A DNA stretch of 64,000 nucleotides from Aspidapion aeneum (GCA_963576565.1 OY755044.1:94998752-95062751), one strand, 5' to 3'; shown: positions 1 to 12,085, numbered from the stretch's first letter. The notes: generated by a model from the sequence alone, not told the origin. Numbers and translations: made by a program.

Positions 1-23
1 TTAATACTAATCAAAAATATTAC

Positions 24-144
24 CTCACACTACTACTATAAGTAGTGTGAGCTATGGTGATCGTAATTTTTTCGAGAAAAAAAAAGTTGCTCCGATTTCA
101 AAAATTTTTATATATCTTTGCGTTTCAGATGATTTTGAAACTTT
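24..144 (+). repeat. Family A element, truncated 5' part
   Basis: Opens with a hairpin whose arms carry CTCACACTACT and AGTAGTGTGAG, then follows the 5' part of family A to the 'gattttgaaac' segment. It stops where the next full copy begins, so it is either a 5' fragment or a copy interrupted by the next one. Non-coding. Confidence 0.7.
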
Positions 145-306
145 TAGCTCACACATATACTATACTATAGTAGTGTGAGCTATGGTGATCCTAATTTTTT
201 CGAGAAAAAAAAAGTTGCTCCGATTTCAAAATTTTTTATATATCTTTGCGTTTCAGATGATTTTGAAACTTTTTTGTTGCGCCGTCTGTCTGTCTGTCTG
301 TCTGTA

Positions 307-343
<37 letters not shown>

Positions 344-920
344 GTCTGTGTGTCTGTATGTCTGTCTGTAACGACCAACGCGCATAACTCAAAAACCGCT
401 TGGCCGATTTTAATGAAATTTGGTACCTAGGCTGGGTCTTGGGTCGAGATGGTCCCAAAATGAACAAAAATCCACCGAACACAAACCAAATAAAAGGGTG
501 GGGGTAGATTTCAAAAATTAGAGTTTATGTGAAAATATGGCTTGTGTGATATTAAACGAAAGGTAATTGAGTCGGCAGTTAAACAAAATACATTTTAATT
601 TATTTAAAAAAAAAGGTGGGGTTATATTTTAAAAATTAGAGTTTAAGTGAAAATATGGCGTATGTGATGTCAAACGAAAGGTAATTGAGTCCGGACTTTA
701 ACAAAATACATTTTAGTTTTTGTTTTTTTTGTAAGGAGGGGGGTAGATTTCAAAAATTTGAGTTTAAGTGAAAACATGCTTGTGTGGTATCAAACAAAAG
801 GTAATTTAGTCTGGAGTTGAATAAAATATATTTCAGTTTTTAGTTATATTAGCTCACACGTACACTATAACTATAGTACCTAGTGTGAGCTTAGGGGCCC
901 ATATATTGGCAGAGTATTTT
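145..920 (+). repeat. Family A element (CTGT hairpin element), full copy
   Basis: Order of parts: a 5' hairpin with GCTCACAC arms; an AT-rich leader; a CTGT microsatellite (about 282-370); a conserved block around 'ccgattttaatgaaatttgg'; about three tandem units of 115-125 bp, each with 'caaacgaaaggtaatt'; a 3' hairpin with GCTCACAC/GTGTGAGC arms; and the terminal 'ttggcagagtatttt'. The same order recurs in eight places on both strands, so it is a dispersed repeat. The superfamily is unknown. The ORFs running through it are by-products of the tetranucleotide repeat. Confidence 0.85.
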
Positions 921-927
921 GTTTTGC

Positions 928-966
<39 letters not shown>

Positions 967-1545
967 ATGTCTGTCTGTATGTCTGTATGTCTGTCTGTAA
1001 CGACCAACCCGCATAACTCAAAAACCGCTTGTCCGATTTTAATGAAATTTGGTACCTAAGTTGGGTCTTGGGCCGTGATGGTCCCATTTAAAAATGAACA
1101 AAATCCCCCGAACGCAAGCCAAATAAAAGGGTGGGGGTAGATTCCAAAAATTAGAGTTTATGTGAAAATATGGCGTGTGTGATATCAAACGAAAGGTAAT
1201 TAAGTCTGGAGTTAAAAAAAAATAAATTTTAGTTTATTTTTAAAAAAAGGGTGGGGGTAGATGTCAAAAATTAGAGTTTAAGTGAAAATATGGCGTGTGT
1301 GATATCAAACGAAAGGTAATTGAGTCTGGAGTTAAACAAAATACATTTTAGTTTTTTTTAAAAGGGTGGGGGGTAGATTGAAAAAATTTGAGTTTAAGTC
1401 AAAACATGGCTTGTGTGGTATCAAACGAAAGGTAATTGAGTCTGGAGTTGAATAAAATATATTTCAGTTTTTGATTATATTAGCTCACACTATAACTATA
1501 GTACCTAGTGTGAGCTTAGGTGCCCATAGATTGGCAGAGTATTTT
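921..1545 (+). repeat. Family A element, copy lacking the 5' hairpin
   Basis: Begins at the CTGT microsatellite straight after the 3' end of the preceding copy, then runs through the conserved block, three internal units and the 3' hairpin to 'ttggcagagtatttttta'. The head-to-tail arrangement with the preceding copy suggests tandem insertion or recombination. Confidence 0.8.
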
Positions 1546-1632
1546 TTACTCACCTTAAGTATTATTTACTGAGCTAACAAAATGAATCTTCAAAATTTTT
1601 GTTTGATTTGAGGATTTCTACAAACACATTTA

Positions 1633-1817
1633 CAGTCGAACCTCTCTAACTCGAACCTCTATAGCTCGAACCTCTCTATAAGTCGAACCTTCTAAGTGGT
1701 CCCTGCACTTTTTATATGTATTTAAACCTCTTTAACTAGAATTTCTATAACTCGAACTCTCCATAACTCGAACAGTTTTGGTTGTCCCTTTGAGTTCGAG
1801 TTATAGAGGTTCGACTG
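1633..1817. mobile_element. pogo/Tigger-like MITE
   Basis: A 185-bp element with inverted ends CAGTCGAACCTCTCTAAC and ATAGAGGTTCGACTG, flanked by TA on both sides (1631-1632 and 1818-1819). Internal 'taactcgaacc' units are repeated. A TA target site and a CAGT-CGAACCTC terminus are typical of Tc1/mariner elements of the pogo branch. It has no coding capacity. Confidence 0.75.
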
Positions 1818-1974
1818 TATTTTTATTTCAAGGCGGCTACTTTTAAAAGTTATGTCTAACCTATTAACATATTTACAAAAATCCTGTTTTGAAAAAAGCA
1901 ATGTGTTAAGGATACAAAATGCCACAAGAAAAATGAAAAAAACACATTTTAAACATTTTCCCCTTTTTTCGTAG

Positions 1975-2010
1975 GCCTATGGAACGTGCACCACTGCCTT
2001 TAGTACCAAG
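1975..2010 (+). CDS. Possible 36-nt micro-exon
   Basis: A pyrimidine tract ending in 'ttttttcgtag' is followed by 36 nt open in phase 0 (AYGTCTTAFSTK) and then by the donor 'gtaaatg'. Both splice sites are good and the length is a multiple of three. No partner exon was found on this strand. It could be a chance arrangement or part of a decayed element. Confidence 0.3.
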
Positions 2011-2453
2011 GTAAATGATTAAAAAGGACATTTATTTTTATCCGTTTACAAAATGATCTTTTAGAATATTTTTAGAAAAGTTGACGGTTTTCGAATTATT
2101 AGCAAAAAACCGTCAAAACGCACGTTTAAGGGGGTGAACCACCCCCCTGCCAGGGTTGGGGAGGTGGTTCCCTTTCGTAAAATGTTCGGGCGAGTCTTAT
2201 CTCTATCTATACCAAATGTCTTGTTCTATCATTAAACGCAATATCGGACCTTGTAGGGCCTGAACTAAGTAGTGTGAGCTAAAATTTTAATTAGGAAATA
2301 GGCCGCCAAAAACTGCACGCGGTCGCCCTAAGCTTAAGCTGCGCCTTATGGAAAATGCCTTGCTCGTCCTTTAACTAGCATATTAAGATCAATCAGCTGT
2401 TTCCGTAAAATACAGAATGCGAGGGCAGGTTAGGAAATAGATAAACTACTCAC

Positions 2454-2523
2454 CATAAAATGTATCAATTTGTAGACTTAGCGGTGGTACTTTCCTTTTG
2501 CGACTGTTTCCAGAAGAACTCAT
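2454..2523 (-). CDS. Possible first coding exon of an unidentified gene
   Basis: On the minus strand an ATG at 2523-2521 opens a frame reading MSSSGNSRKRKVPPL then SLQIDTFY, followed by G and the donor GTGAGTAG at 2453. The exon is 23 codons plus one base. It is hydrophilic with a basic RKRK stretch that could be a nuclear localisation signal. The next exon would lie leftwards and was not found, so it may be outside the window. Upstream sequence (2524-2650) could be 5' UTR and promoter. I cannot name the protein. Confidence 0.45.
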
Positions 2524-3226
2524 ATTTTTTATTGTTTTTTTTAAAGCACAACACTTCTAATTTATATCACACTATCACTACACAATTTCAAAAATTCGAG
2601 CTATTTTAGACTTCACTCTGTCGTTTTTTACCGAGAGTCACGTCACATTGCTTCAAGTCCCCTTTCACATAAATTATTATATTTTTATTAGCAATTCTGA
2701 AACTTCTTTGGAGTTTAAATACTTTTTTATCCTCTTTTAAGGGTGATTTTTAAACAAAAAGCATGTAAAATGTCAAAAATGCTGATAAGATAAAAATTAA
2801 CTAAATATGAACCGAACCGTCCGGCGATCTTAAAAAATAAATGGTATAAAAAAAAATTAAACTTGACACAATTATTTTTTTAATTGGAACAGTATCTTTA
2901 CAACTGAAAAAAATTCTAAAATCTCATATAAGATGAAAAAGTCCATTGATTAGGAAATTATCAGCAAGTAAATCTAATAACATGTTAATTTTTTATGTTC
3001 ACAATCTCGGTAATCAGTGCTTGGGCATAAAATATTCAGGAAATTATAAAATAGTCAAATGTATACAGGGTGCATTATATCCGATGAACTAAACTTAAAG
3101 AGGTGTAGAGAGGTAGAGAGGGTAAAAAAACCTTCATTACTATAGTTTACAAGATACAGGGTGTCAAAATTATATAAATAAAAAAAAATTGAAATTTTGT
3201 AGAATTATGCATTAAAATAAAGATTA
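2524..3226. other. Unassigned, possible 5' flank plus CAGGGTG fragments
   Basis: The part next to 2524 may be 5' UTR or promoter of the minus-strand exon. Two CAGGGTG motifs (about 3067 and 3164) resemble the ends of TA-flanked MITEs found elsewhere in the window, but they lie in the same orientation and do not pair. No coding exon was seen. Confidence 0.4.
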
Positions 3227-4829
3227 CCCACATAGCACAATCACGTGTTTAACACGTTAAAAACACGTGAGAAAAAAAACGTTGATTTCAAAAGCTGCTA
3301 GAAAAAAACGTTTATTTCATATATGAAAACAAGCTTAATAGGTCATTCATTAATGTTATAAAAAATAACGTTGCTAAAAACTGCGTTGTCATAACGCCAT
3401 TATCAAATTAAAACAGCAATGTTTTTACGTTAGTTTCACGTGATTTTTATCAACGTTAAAATCACATTAGATTCACGCCTTTCCGAATATTTTTGAGATT
3501 TTACTGGCAGCAGCGCCACCTATTGTCGGCATTTTTCACTTTGATGAAATCTATCAGGCAGTGCTTTGGCCTCACAAGACGCTAGCCCTACCAAGTCCAC
3601 TTTGAATCCTTGACTTCGCATGCGCAGATCTACCAATATTTACCTCATGTCTTAGAATAGATTAATACAGGGTGATTTTTACTTGAATGATTCTAACCAC
3701 ATGAAAATAGAAAGTTTCAAAAACCTAATCTTACGAAAACTAATCAAATCTAACCGAACCGAACCAAAGCAAACTGAACCAATAATTTTTTTCAAAAAAA
3801 AAAGTTTCCTGACTTCCTACCCGGGATTCTAGAGGATGTGAATCCGAACCGAACCAAACCGAACCGAACCTAACTAAACCGAACCAAACACAACAACACT
3901 AATTAGGTCTGGTTGGATATAGTTAGGTGTGGATAGGTTCGGTTCGGTACGGTCCGGTTCGGATTCACATCCTCTAGGAGCCCGGGTAGAAAATCAGGAA
4001 AGTTTCTTTTTTGAAAAAAATTATTGGTTTAGTTTGCTTTGGTTCGGTTCGGTTAGATTTGATTAGGTTTCGTTAGGTTAGGTTTTTGAAACTTTCTATT
4101 TTCATGTGGTTAGATTGATTCAAGTGAAAAATCACCCTGTTCATCTCTTCTAATACATGAGGTAAATAATATTGGCAGATCTGCGCATGCGAACTCAAGG
4201 ATTCAAAGTGGACTTGGTAGAGCTAGCGTCTTGTTTTGGCCTCTAAACTCCAAAAACCTGTTAAGGAACTGATCCCTGATCCTTTACGATTACGACGCAT
4301 CCGTTACATTAATATTCTGTGAATGTGTTTACTATTAAAAAATCTTGTTTAGCTTTTAAAAAAACATATTGTATATAGACAGACATATAGATATTTTGTC
4401 TTGCCTTGAGCGCCATCTTTAAAATTGTCTTGAAGTGTTGTAGTCTAAAACTAGTGAACTTTTATAACTTCCTTTCGCGTCTATTTTAAGTTAAAAAAAT
4501 GTTATTAAAAAAACGTGACCAAAAAAGACGCAGAAAGTTAGTAGGTTTGAGAAGTCTTAATCTAGTGGCGTTTTAGAACATGTTAAGGAGGACTTTTCAA
4601 GTGTGAATTTGGTACATGAAAATAACGAGGGTAAAAAACACATTATATACACAGCACCAGAACCTTCAGCAAAGAGTATATTTTTATAGCTTGATTTCTC
4701 CTTGTTTTTAAGTTACCTTTAAGCATGTAGATTTAACAAAATAAGTATGAGGTTGTTTTCAAGTAAAAAAAACTTTGTTATTTTTGTTCACGTTAATTTA
4801 ACGTTGATGTGATTTTTGTGCTATGTGGG
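3227..4829. mobile_element. TIR element family C, split by a foldback insertion
   Basis: The ends are inverted: CCCACATAGCACAA at the left and TTGTGCTATGTGGG-type sequence at the right, preceded by 'aacgttgatgtgattttt', which has inverted counterparts near 3440-3470. It is interrupted at 3574-4243. Without that insertion the segment aligns with a second copy at 28005-28740. No clear target duplication was seen. Non-coding. Confidence 0.7.
3574..4234. mobile_element. Foldback element with 9-bp target duplication
   Basis: A 661-bp element with arms of about 290 bp, starting ACAAGACGCTAGC and ending GCTAGCGTCTTGT. It is flanked by TTTGGCCTC at 3565-3573 and again at 4235-4243. The related copy at about 28077 carries this site once and uninterrupted, so the insertion is certain. 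Nine-bp duplications with long inverted arms fit MULE or Foldback-type elements. The centre is rich in 'ccgaacc' steps. Confidence 0.92.
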
Positions 4830-5740
4830 AACATACGCCAGGGGCGCCACTAAATCGTAGATTGAGTATAATAAATTAAAATTAATGCAGAAGGCGCTAA
4901 GGGCGTTCGACCCGTGCTTCGCCTAGTGAATTTTCCGTGAATATGCGGTAAAGGAAACGACATTTTTTCAACCGTGGGGGCGCGAAATTTTGTTTGCCCA
5001 CGACATATTTTACCCCAGATCCGCTACTGACAACCCGAAAGAAAGTAATTTTCTTACACTTGCGTGTTGTTTCACTCGGCTAGCGCCTCGTTCACAACAT
5101 TTACGCTCGTGTAAAATTTGTCACTTTCTTCTCTTGTTATGTAATATACTATTTCTCCCTCGGTAAGTTTAATTTTTTGCACTCAATTTATCATTTTTTT
5201 AAAATTTATTCTACGCGCACAAAAATTTAATCATTAACATAAAATTATTTTTATAACTCCGTGTGTTTAAAAGTATTAAATACACACAACAAAATGTCGC
5301 GAAATTTCGAAAATGACTGAAATATTACGCAGTTTTTGTCAGTTCAAAATGCTGGAGAATTTATGTTGTTTTTCCTGTAACACAGTGAGTTAAATTTTAT
5401 CACCTCGTCAGCTGCGATCTATTGTTTTGTATTAGGCCAATCAAACCTGGTCAATATGAAATTATTAATCAGTTTAGGATGACAAATACCTAAATAATAA
5501 ACAATTTAAATCGATAAACATTGCACGGTGTTTCAAATAAAATAGGAACAGACCAATTATTGCAAAAGACCGTTGCATTATTAACTAAACGATTTTATTT
5601 TACTTTACAGAGCCTGGCTGTCTGTTTGACTGTCTATCTGTCAAATCTTGCGATTTAATTTTTGAAACACTTCCCGTGATCCAATTTTAATGAAATGTGG
5701 CACAGTAATGTAGGTCCGTTGACAATACAATCATAAAAAA
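4830..5740. other. Unassigned, with a possible hAT-like fragment
   Basis: About 4840-5030 begins CAGGGGCGCCAC and ends GATCCGCTACTG, roughly inverted ends of hAT style, with no clear duplication. Around 5615-5710 a short CTGT stretch is followed by 'ccaattttaatgaaatg', the motif shared with family A. No exon was recognised. Confidence 0.35.
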
Positions 5741-7152
5741 GCCAAGTACGCGAAAATGGAATTCCATAAAAAAAATTAAGATAAAAGTAAAGCCAAGTTC
5801 TCCAATACAAATTTCAAAATGAATGGTTCTTACTAGTTTGGAAATGTTTTTTTAAACTTTGCTATTCCAGCCAAACTTCTTTACGTTCAATTTAGCACTG
5901 TGCTTAAGAGTCATTTGCAGCCGTAATAGCCAAGTTTAGAAAAACATTTCCAAACTAGTAAGAACCATTCATTTTGAAATTTGTATTGGAGAACTTGGCT
6001 TTACTTTTATCTCAATTCTTTTTACGGAATACCACTTTCGCGTACTTGGCTTTTTTTTTACATAACATGTTTTTGTTATGATTTCACTGCTTTTTTAAAT
6101 GGATAATATTTTTTTATGTTTTTTAATTTTCTTTTATAGTTTTATCATAGTTCCTATCGGCCTTCCAAAGCTCAGCTCTCGAGCGTTTCTGGAAGTGGGT
6201 AATGTTACTTTTACACACATTTATAGGGGAGGGAAGTAAATTAGAATTTTGGGGTGTTTTAAATTTTTTCTATAGTTTTATCATAGTTACTATCGGCCTT
6301 TCAAAGCTCAACTCTCTAGCGTTTCTGGAAGTGGGCAATGTTACTTTTACACAACTTTACATTTATAGGGGAGGGAAGTAAATTAGAATTTTGGGGTGTT
6401 TTAATTTTTTTCTATAGTTTTATCATAGTTACTATCGGCCTTTCAAAGCTCAGCTCTCTAGCGTGTCCGGAAGTGGGCAATATTACTTTTACATTACTTT
6501 ACACTTATAGGGGAGGAAAGTAAATTCTAATTTTGGGGTTTTACATTTTTTTCTATAGTTTTATCATAGGTCCTATCAGTGGACAATGTTACTTTTACAT
6601 GAAGTGAGGGTTTTTTTAAGGGAAAGTCCAACCTTCTTTAAATTTTTTAATAAAGCCTACGCGTTTCGACGTATATACGTCATCTTCAGGGCTTAGAAAA
6701 CCAGTCAACACATAAAAGTATCTCAAGGAGACACCAACATAATAAAATACACTTTTACATAACTTTACATGTATAGGGGAGGGGAGTAAATTAGAATTTT
6801 GGGGTTTTTTTCCAGGGGTTTGGCCATAATTTCTATCAGTTTTCCAAATTTCAGCTTTGTAGCATATCTGGAAGTACAGTAGAATATTGATGATCTCTAC
6901 ATGAGTGAGTAAGTGAGTGAGTAAGTGGCAATTTCGATATTTTTTGAAATTTCGTAACTACTTTACTACTTTATGGAATTCCATGAAACTTGGAGGGGTT
7001 GTTAACTTCATGAAGATCTACGACTGTGTGAAGTTTGAGATTCGTAGCTCATTCCGAAGTAGAGTTTTAGATAGGTCAAATATCGGCTGAAATGTTTCAA
7101 GAAAATATGGTACGGCGCGCGAACTTGGCGAGGCACTGCCGTGCCCTCAGAT
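5741..7152 (+). mobile_element. Composite palindrome/tandem-array element, family B copy 1
   Basis: Three parts in order: a palindrome (5741-6050, 'gccaagtacgcg' to 'cgcgtacttggc'); a tandem array of ~150-bp units (about 6110-6890, each with 'gcgtttctggaagtgggcaa' and 'ataggggaggga'); and a non-repeated 3' module ending in a GGCACTGCCGTGCC hairpin followed by 'ctcagat'. The same order occurs at 33.8 kb (inverted) and 60.5 kb. This resembles Helentron-associated DINE/HINE elements, but a Helitron replicase was not seen and the class is inference. Confidence 0.7.
6601..6750. mobile_element. Short insertion with 10-bp target duplication
   Basis: 150 bp interrupting one unit of the family B array, flanked by ACTTTTACAT at 6591-6600 and 6751-6760. 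The array continues correctly across the joined site. On the minus strand it contains 'tgaagatgacg' and 'cgaaacgcgtaggc', motifs of a kind often seen near retroelement 3' ends in arthropods. The class is not assigned. Confidence 0.75.
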
Positions 7153-7483
7153 AATATGAACAAACTTGGTGTCAGGGGGTGGTTGAGGGGTGTAAAAGGA
7201 TGTAAAGGGGAATATTTTCATAACTTTGGAACTAAGCATATTAAAACTTGCGGTTGTCAGATTTATGATTTGATGTGGTGACAGAGATGTCAGGTACTTC
7301 AAGTACAATACTTGAAATTGTACTTCAAGTACTTACTAGTACTTTAAGTACTGTACTGTATATTTCTTAGACGTTTACATTTGTTATGTTTATTTAGTTT
7401 GATTTAAACAAGTTTTAAAGCAGTTTTAAGGACTCAAAAAAACAGCACGGTAAAGTGCAATCAGAAAATCGATATCTTTAATA
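7153..7483. other. Unassigned, with one hAT-like terminus
   Basis: From about 7282 'cagagatgtcaggtacttc' leads into repeated GTACTT/AAGTAC steps, typical of hAT element ends. No opposite end was found before the family A copy at 7484. It is probably a truncated remnant. Confidence 0.4.
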
Positions 7484-8195
7484 ATACTCTGCCAATATAT
7501 GGACCCCTAAGCTCACACTAGGTACTATAGTCATAGTGTACGTGCGAGCTAATAAAACTAAAAACTGAAATATATCTTAATCAACTCCAGACTAAATTAA
7601 CTTTTGTTTGATACCACACAAGCCATGTTTCGACTTAAACTCAAATTTTTGAAATTTACCCCCACCCTTAAAAAAAACAAAAACTAAAATGTATTTTGTT
7701 TAACTCCGGACTCAATTACCTTTCGTTTGATATCACACACGCCATATTTTTACGTAAACTCTAATTGTTGAAATCTACCCCCACCCTTTTTGAAGAAAAA
7801 AAATTGTTTTTTGTTTATTTCCATACTCAATTACCTTTCGTTTGATATCACACACGCCATATTTTCACGTAAACTCTAATTTTTGAAATCTTCCCCTACC
7901 TATTTATTTGGCTTGTGTTCGGTGGATTTTGTTCATTTTTAAATGGAACCATCTCGACCCAAGACCCAGCCTAGATACCAAATTTCATTAAAATCGGCCA
8001 AGCGGTTTTTGAGTTATGTGCGTTGGTCGTTACAGACAGACATACAGACAGACAGACAGACAGACGGCGCGACAAAAAAGTTTCAAAATCATTTGAAACG
8101 CAAAGATATATAAAAAAATTTGAAATCGGAGCAACTTTTAAAAAATTAGGATCACCATAGCTCACACTACTATAGTATAGTATATGTGTGAGCTA
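7484..8195 (-). repeat. Family A element, full copy
   Basis: Reverse-strand copy with the 3' end at 7484 ('atactctgccaat'), hairpin, three internal units, conserved block (about 7976-8020), a short microsatellite of only about six CTGT units (8031-8064), and the 5' hairpin ending 'gtgtgagcta' at 8195. The microsatellite is much shorter than in other copies. Confidence 0.85.
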
Positions 8196-8524
8196 ATAAC
8201 CGAGCTTCCCATTTAATCCCATCGAAAATGAGACACGCTGTACATTATAAAAGTATAAGTGAGGAAAGTGTCTTTCTGCAATCCTGTGGGGAAAATTGAC
8301 ACTTCGGCTCGGTACTTTTTAGGAAATATACAGAATATACTCTCTCGAGTTCTCTGTACGCAAACAATCTTTACTGATACGTCCTTTTTTTAATAATAAT
8401 CAATCCTATCCCTATCACCAATATTTAAGCATAGGTATATTTACGACACACAGATGATTCGCATGACTAATAGGTAAATGGATTTGCGACCCATATGTGT
8501 CTCATATGACAGTTAAGTTAAACA
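8196..8524. other. Unassigned
   Basis: About 330 bp with no exon, inverted repeat or recognised repeat family. Confidence 0.5.
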
Positions 8525-10825
8525 AACGTGGAATTTCGTACCCGTGAATTTAAAATTCAGTTTCGTGGCTATAATCGCGGTATGTTTTTCTTTTGTTTGT
8601 ATTCGATCTTTTTATTGATCGATATGTCTAGCAGTTTTTCGCCTGCTTTTATTTTTTGTTTCTCTCGTTTCTCGGTAGATGGCGCTTCTTGCGATAGTTT
8701 TCGCACAAATTACTTATGATTAGAGACAAAACCGTCTAATTAACTTCGCAAGAATTGTCAAACTGACCAAGCAGCAGTGTTGTCAACCCTACGGATTTAT
8801 CTGTAGATCTACGGATTTTGGATTTCGATCTCCGATATCCGATTTTGGATCCAAATCTACAGATTTTTGGCAATTTTACTAAAAAAACGATAAACATCGA
8901 AACACAACGGCTACACTTTTTGCTACAATTGGAAAATTGGCAAGAGTATATTGGCAAAGATGAATGCCACAAACCTTTACCCACGAAAAGAGAATATTGC
9001 CCCCCCCCCCCCATCATCGCCGTCATCATCAGATGATGATTAGGTATGATTCAATAATTGAAAATGTACTTACTTATTTGATTTATTTTTAATGTTTATT
9101 TATTTTAATATCACAAATTTTCAGTACCTGAAGGAGTAACTGTGTTATTAGGTTTTACATTAACTTAACTATTTAGGTGCTATTTTAGTTACACACCACA
9201 GTTAATTAGGTACTTAGTTTACCCAAAAGCTAAATTAATAAACTGTGTTAATATTTTGTTTTACGTTATGTATGTTGCACTAGAAAATATTAGTGTTTGT
9301 ACGTACCTTAACTAAATAAAAAAGGTTAAAAAAGTACGTACTTTTTATTTCTTCTAATTATAACGGTTTATCCGTTTAAAAAATTGGCGGCACTGCAAAA
9401 AAGTTTATTTGGATCCGTTGGAACGGAGCAGTAGGTACCGTACCGTTCTCGTGCAATTCCGAACCAAAAAAGTTGTGCACTCCTGTCACTGTCAAAAAAA
9501 GAAAAAAATCAAATCAATAAAAACTTTTTAATTGTAAAAAAAGCACCTTTTTGTTTTTAGTCTTCTTTGAACCTACGGATTTCTACAGATTTTTCGCGTT
9601 CACGCTAGGGATTTTCGCTTTCCAATAGTTGGCAACACTGCCAAGCAGTGTTCTGAGGAGTCCCATAAGGACGAAATAGTTAACTGTCAACACTTATTAG
9701 GTGTCCATTAGATCTTGGATCCCCGTGAGGTTAAGCTTAGCTACCCACGGAAAAATATATGAGAGAAACAAAAACTCCTTTTTGCCCGATTAGCCCTAAA
9801 CTTGTTTGATTTTTAAATTCACGGGTACGAAATTCCACGTTTATTAGTATTATTTGGCTTAAAAAATTCTGTTGATTGAGGCTCACGTGTCTTGATGACG
9901 GGTAAAAATGCAATATGTGTTGATCCGGCCTGAAAGACAGAAGAGCTGTCGTAGGTCACGGACTATAGCTTGTTTTCCTTTGTTTGTATTCAATCTTTTC
10001 ATTGATCGATATGTCTAGCAGTTTTTCGCCTGCTTTTGTTTTTTCTTTCTCTCGTATCTCGGTAGATGGCCCTTCTTGCGATAGTTTTCTCACTAATTTC
10101 TTATGATTATAGACAAAACCGACTAATTAACTTTGCAAGAATTGTCAAACTGACCAAGCAGTGTTCTGAGGAGTCCCATAAGGACGAAACAGTTAACTGT
10201 CAACACTTATTAGGTGTCCATTAGATCTTGGACCCCCGTGAGGTTAAGCTTAGCTACCCACGGAAAAATATATGAGAGAATCGAAAACTCCTTTTTGCCC
10301 GATTAGCCCTAAACTTGTTTGATTTTTAAATTCACGGGTACGAAATTCCACGTTTATTAGTAATATTTGGCTTAAAAAATTCCGTTGATTGACGCTCACG
10401 TGTCTTGATGACGGGTAAAAATGCAATATGTGTTGATCCGGCCTGAAAGACAGAAGAGCTGTCGTAGGTCACGGACTATAGTTTGTTTTCCTTTGTTTGT
10501 ATTCGAGCTTTTCATTGATCGATATGTCTAGCAGTTTTTCGCCTGCTTTTGTTTTTTGTTTCTCTCGTATCTCGGTAGATGGCGCTTCTTGCGATAGTTT
10601 TCTCACTAATTACTTATGAACAAAACAAACAAACAAAACCGTCTAATTAACTTCGCAAGAATTGTCAAACTGACCAAAACAGTTAACTGTCAACACTTAT
10701 TAGGTGTCCATTAGATCTTGGACCCCCGTGAGGTTAAGCTTTCAAGCTACCCACGGAAAAATATATGAGACAAACAAAAACTCCTTTTTGCCCGATTAGC
10801 CACGAAACTTGTTTGATTGTTAAGT
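8525..10825. repeat. Tandem repeat of a ~513-bp unit (family E)
   Basis: Three tandem units. 'agttaactgt' occurs at 9678, 10191 and 10681, giving a period of 513 bp and then 490 bp because the third unit has lost about 25 bp. Each unit includes 'cgtggaatttcgtacccgtg' in one or other orientation, suggesting the unit is itself a TIR element. A reverse copy lies at 17058-17412. The first unit is interrupted by the hAT element at 8775-9640. Confidence 0.8.
8775..9640. mobile_element. hAT element, non-autonomous, 8-bp TSD
   Basis: An 866-bp element starting CAGTGTTGTCAAC and ending GTTGGCAACACTG, flanked by CCAAGCAG at 8767-8774 and 9641-9648. The next family E unit has this site once, which confirms the insertion. 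The termini and 8-bp duplication fit hAT. Inside, a frame around 8890-9030 ends in a proline run and a serine/aspartate-rich stretch that could be a transposase remnant, but I could not confirm that. Confidence 0.92.
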
Positions 10826-11156
10826 TAAATTTCCGCTTCTACCCTGTTATTGACCTAGTAAAGCAATAAAAGAATTTCAATAATTTAATTGAGAATCATT
10901 TCGCTACTGCCTGGAAACCAGGATAAAAATAAAACGACATTAAACTTAAACTACACAAAATAAATAAATAGCGATGAGGGAAACATCCACAATACTGCGC
11001 ACTCTGATAAACTCAATAAACCAAAATGAAACTATTTATTTAAATACAAGGCTCCTCGAAGTTTTATTATTTTTTATGTTTAGTATTTTAGGTAATTTGA
11101 TGCGTACTTTATGAGCCTCCTCGGTACACTTTTTATATTTACGTGTCATTTTAAAA
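10826..11156. other. Unassigned
   Basis: About 330 bp between the family E array and a family A copy; nothing recognisable. Confidence 0.5.
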
Positions 11157-11732
11157 ATACTCTGCCAATATATGGGCCCCTAAGCTCACACTAGGTACTA
11201 TAGTTATAGTGTATGTGCGAGATAATAAAACTAAAACCTGAAATATATCTTATTCAACTCCAGACTAAATTACCTTTTGTTTGATACCACACAAGCCATG
11301 TATTGACTTAAACTCAAATTTTTGAAATCTACCCCCACCTTTAAAAAAACAAAAACTAAAATGTATTTTGTTTAACTCCGGACTCAATGACCTTTCGTTT
11401 GATATCACACACGCCATATTTTTACGTAAACTCTGATTTTTGAAATCTACCCCCACCCTTTTTGAAGAAAAAAAAACTTAAATGTATTTTGTTTAACTCC
11501 ATACTCAATTATCTTTCGTTTGATATCACACACGCCATAATTTCACATAAACTCTAATTTTTGAAATCTTCCCCCACACTTTTATTTGGCTTGTGTTTGG
11601 TGGATTTTGTTCATTTCTAAATGGGACCATCTCGACCCAAGACCCAGCCTAGGTACCAAATTTCATTAAAATCGGCCAAGCGGTTTTTGAGTTATGCGCG
11701 TTGGTCGTTACAGACAGACATACAGACATACC

Positions 11733-11776
<44 letters not shown>

Positions 11777-11948
11777 TACAGCAGACAGACAGACAGACAG
11801 ACAGACAGACGGCGCGACAAAAAAGTTTCAAAATCATCTGAAACGCAAAGATATATAAAAAATTTTGGAATCGGAGCAACTTTTTTTTCTCGAAAAAATT
11901 AGGATCACCATAGCTCACACTACTATAGTATAGTATATGTGTGAGCTA
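11157..11948 (-). repeat. Family A element, full copy
   Basis: Reverse-strand copy from 'atactctgccaat' at 11157 to the 5' hairpin ending at 11948. It includes three internal units, the conserved block and a CAGA/CTGT microsatellite at about 11712-11812 with a small interruption. Confidence 0.85.
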
Positions 11949-12085
11949 AAAATGGTGGTAAATTAGAAAAATTTCAAGTGTTCAATTCAATGTTAGCTTT
12001 CTTACGTTAATAGGATTAATTTCTGACAGAACAAAATATCGTTTTCTCTTTATCGGATTTTAAACCTTTTTTTTTAATAACTCAA

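Noticed and set aside
175..482. ORFs of 60-100 codons across the CTGT microsatellites, with the shared peptide TTNAHNSKTAWPILMKFGT (also at 7971, 11649, 37852 and 41348).
   Set aside because: They exist on both strands, consist of repeats of CLSV or QTDR, and recur only with family A. The shared peptide is the translation of a conserved DNA block, not a protein.
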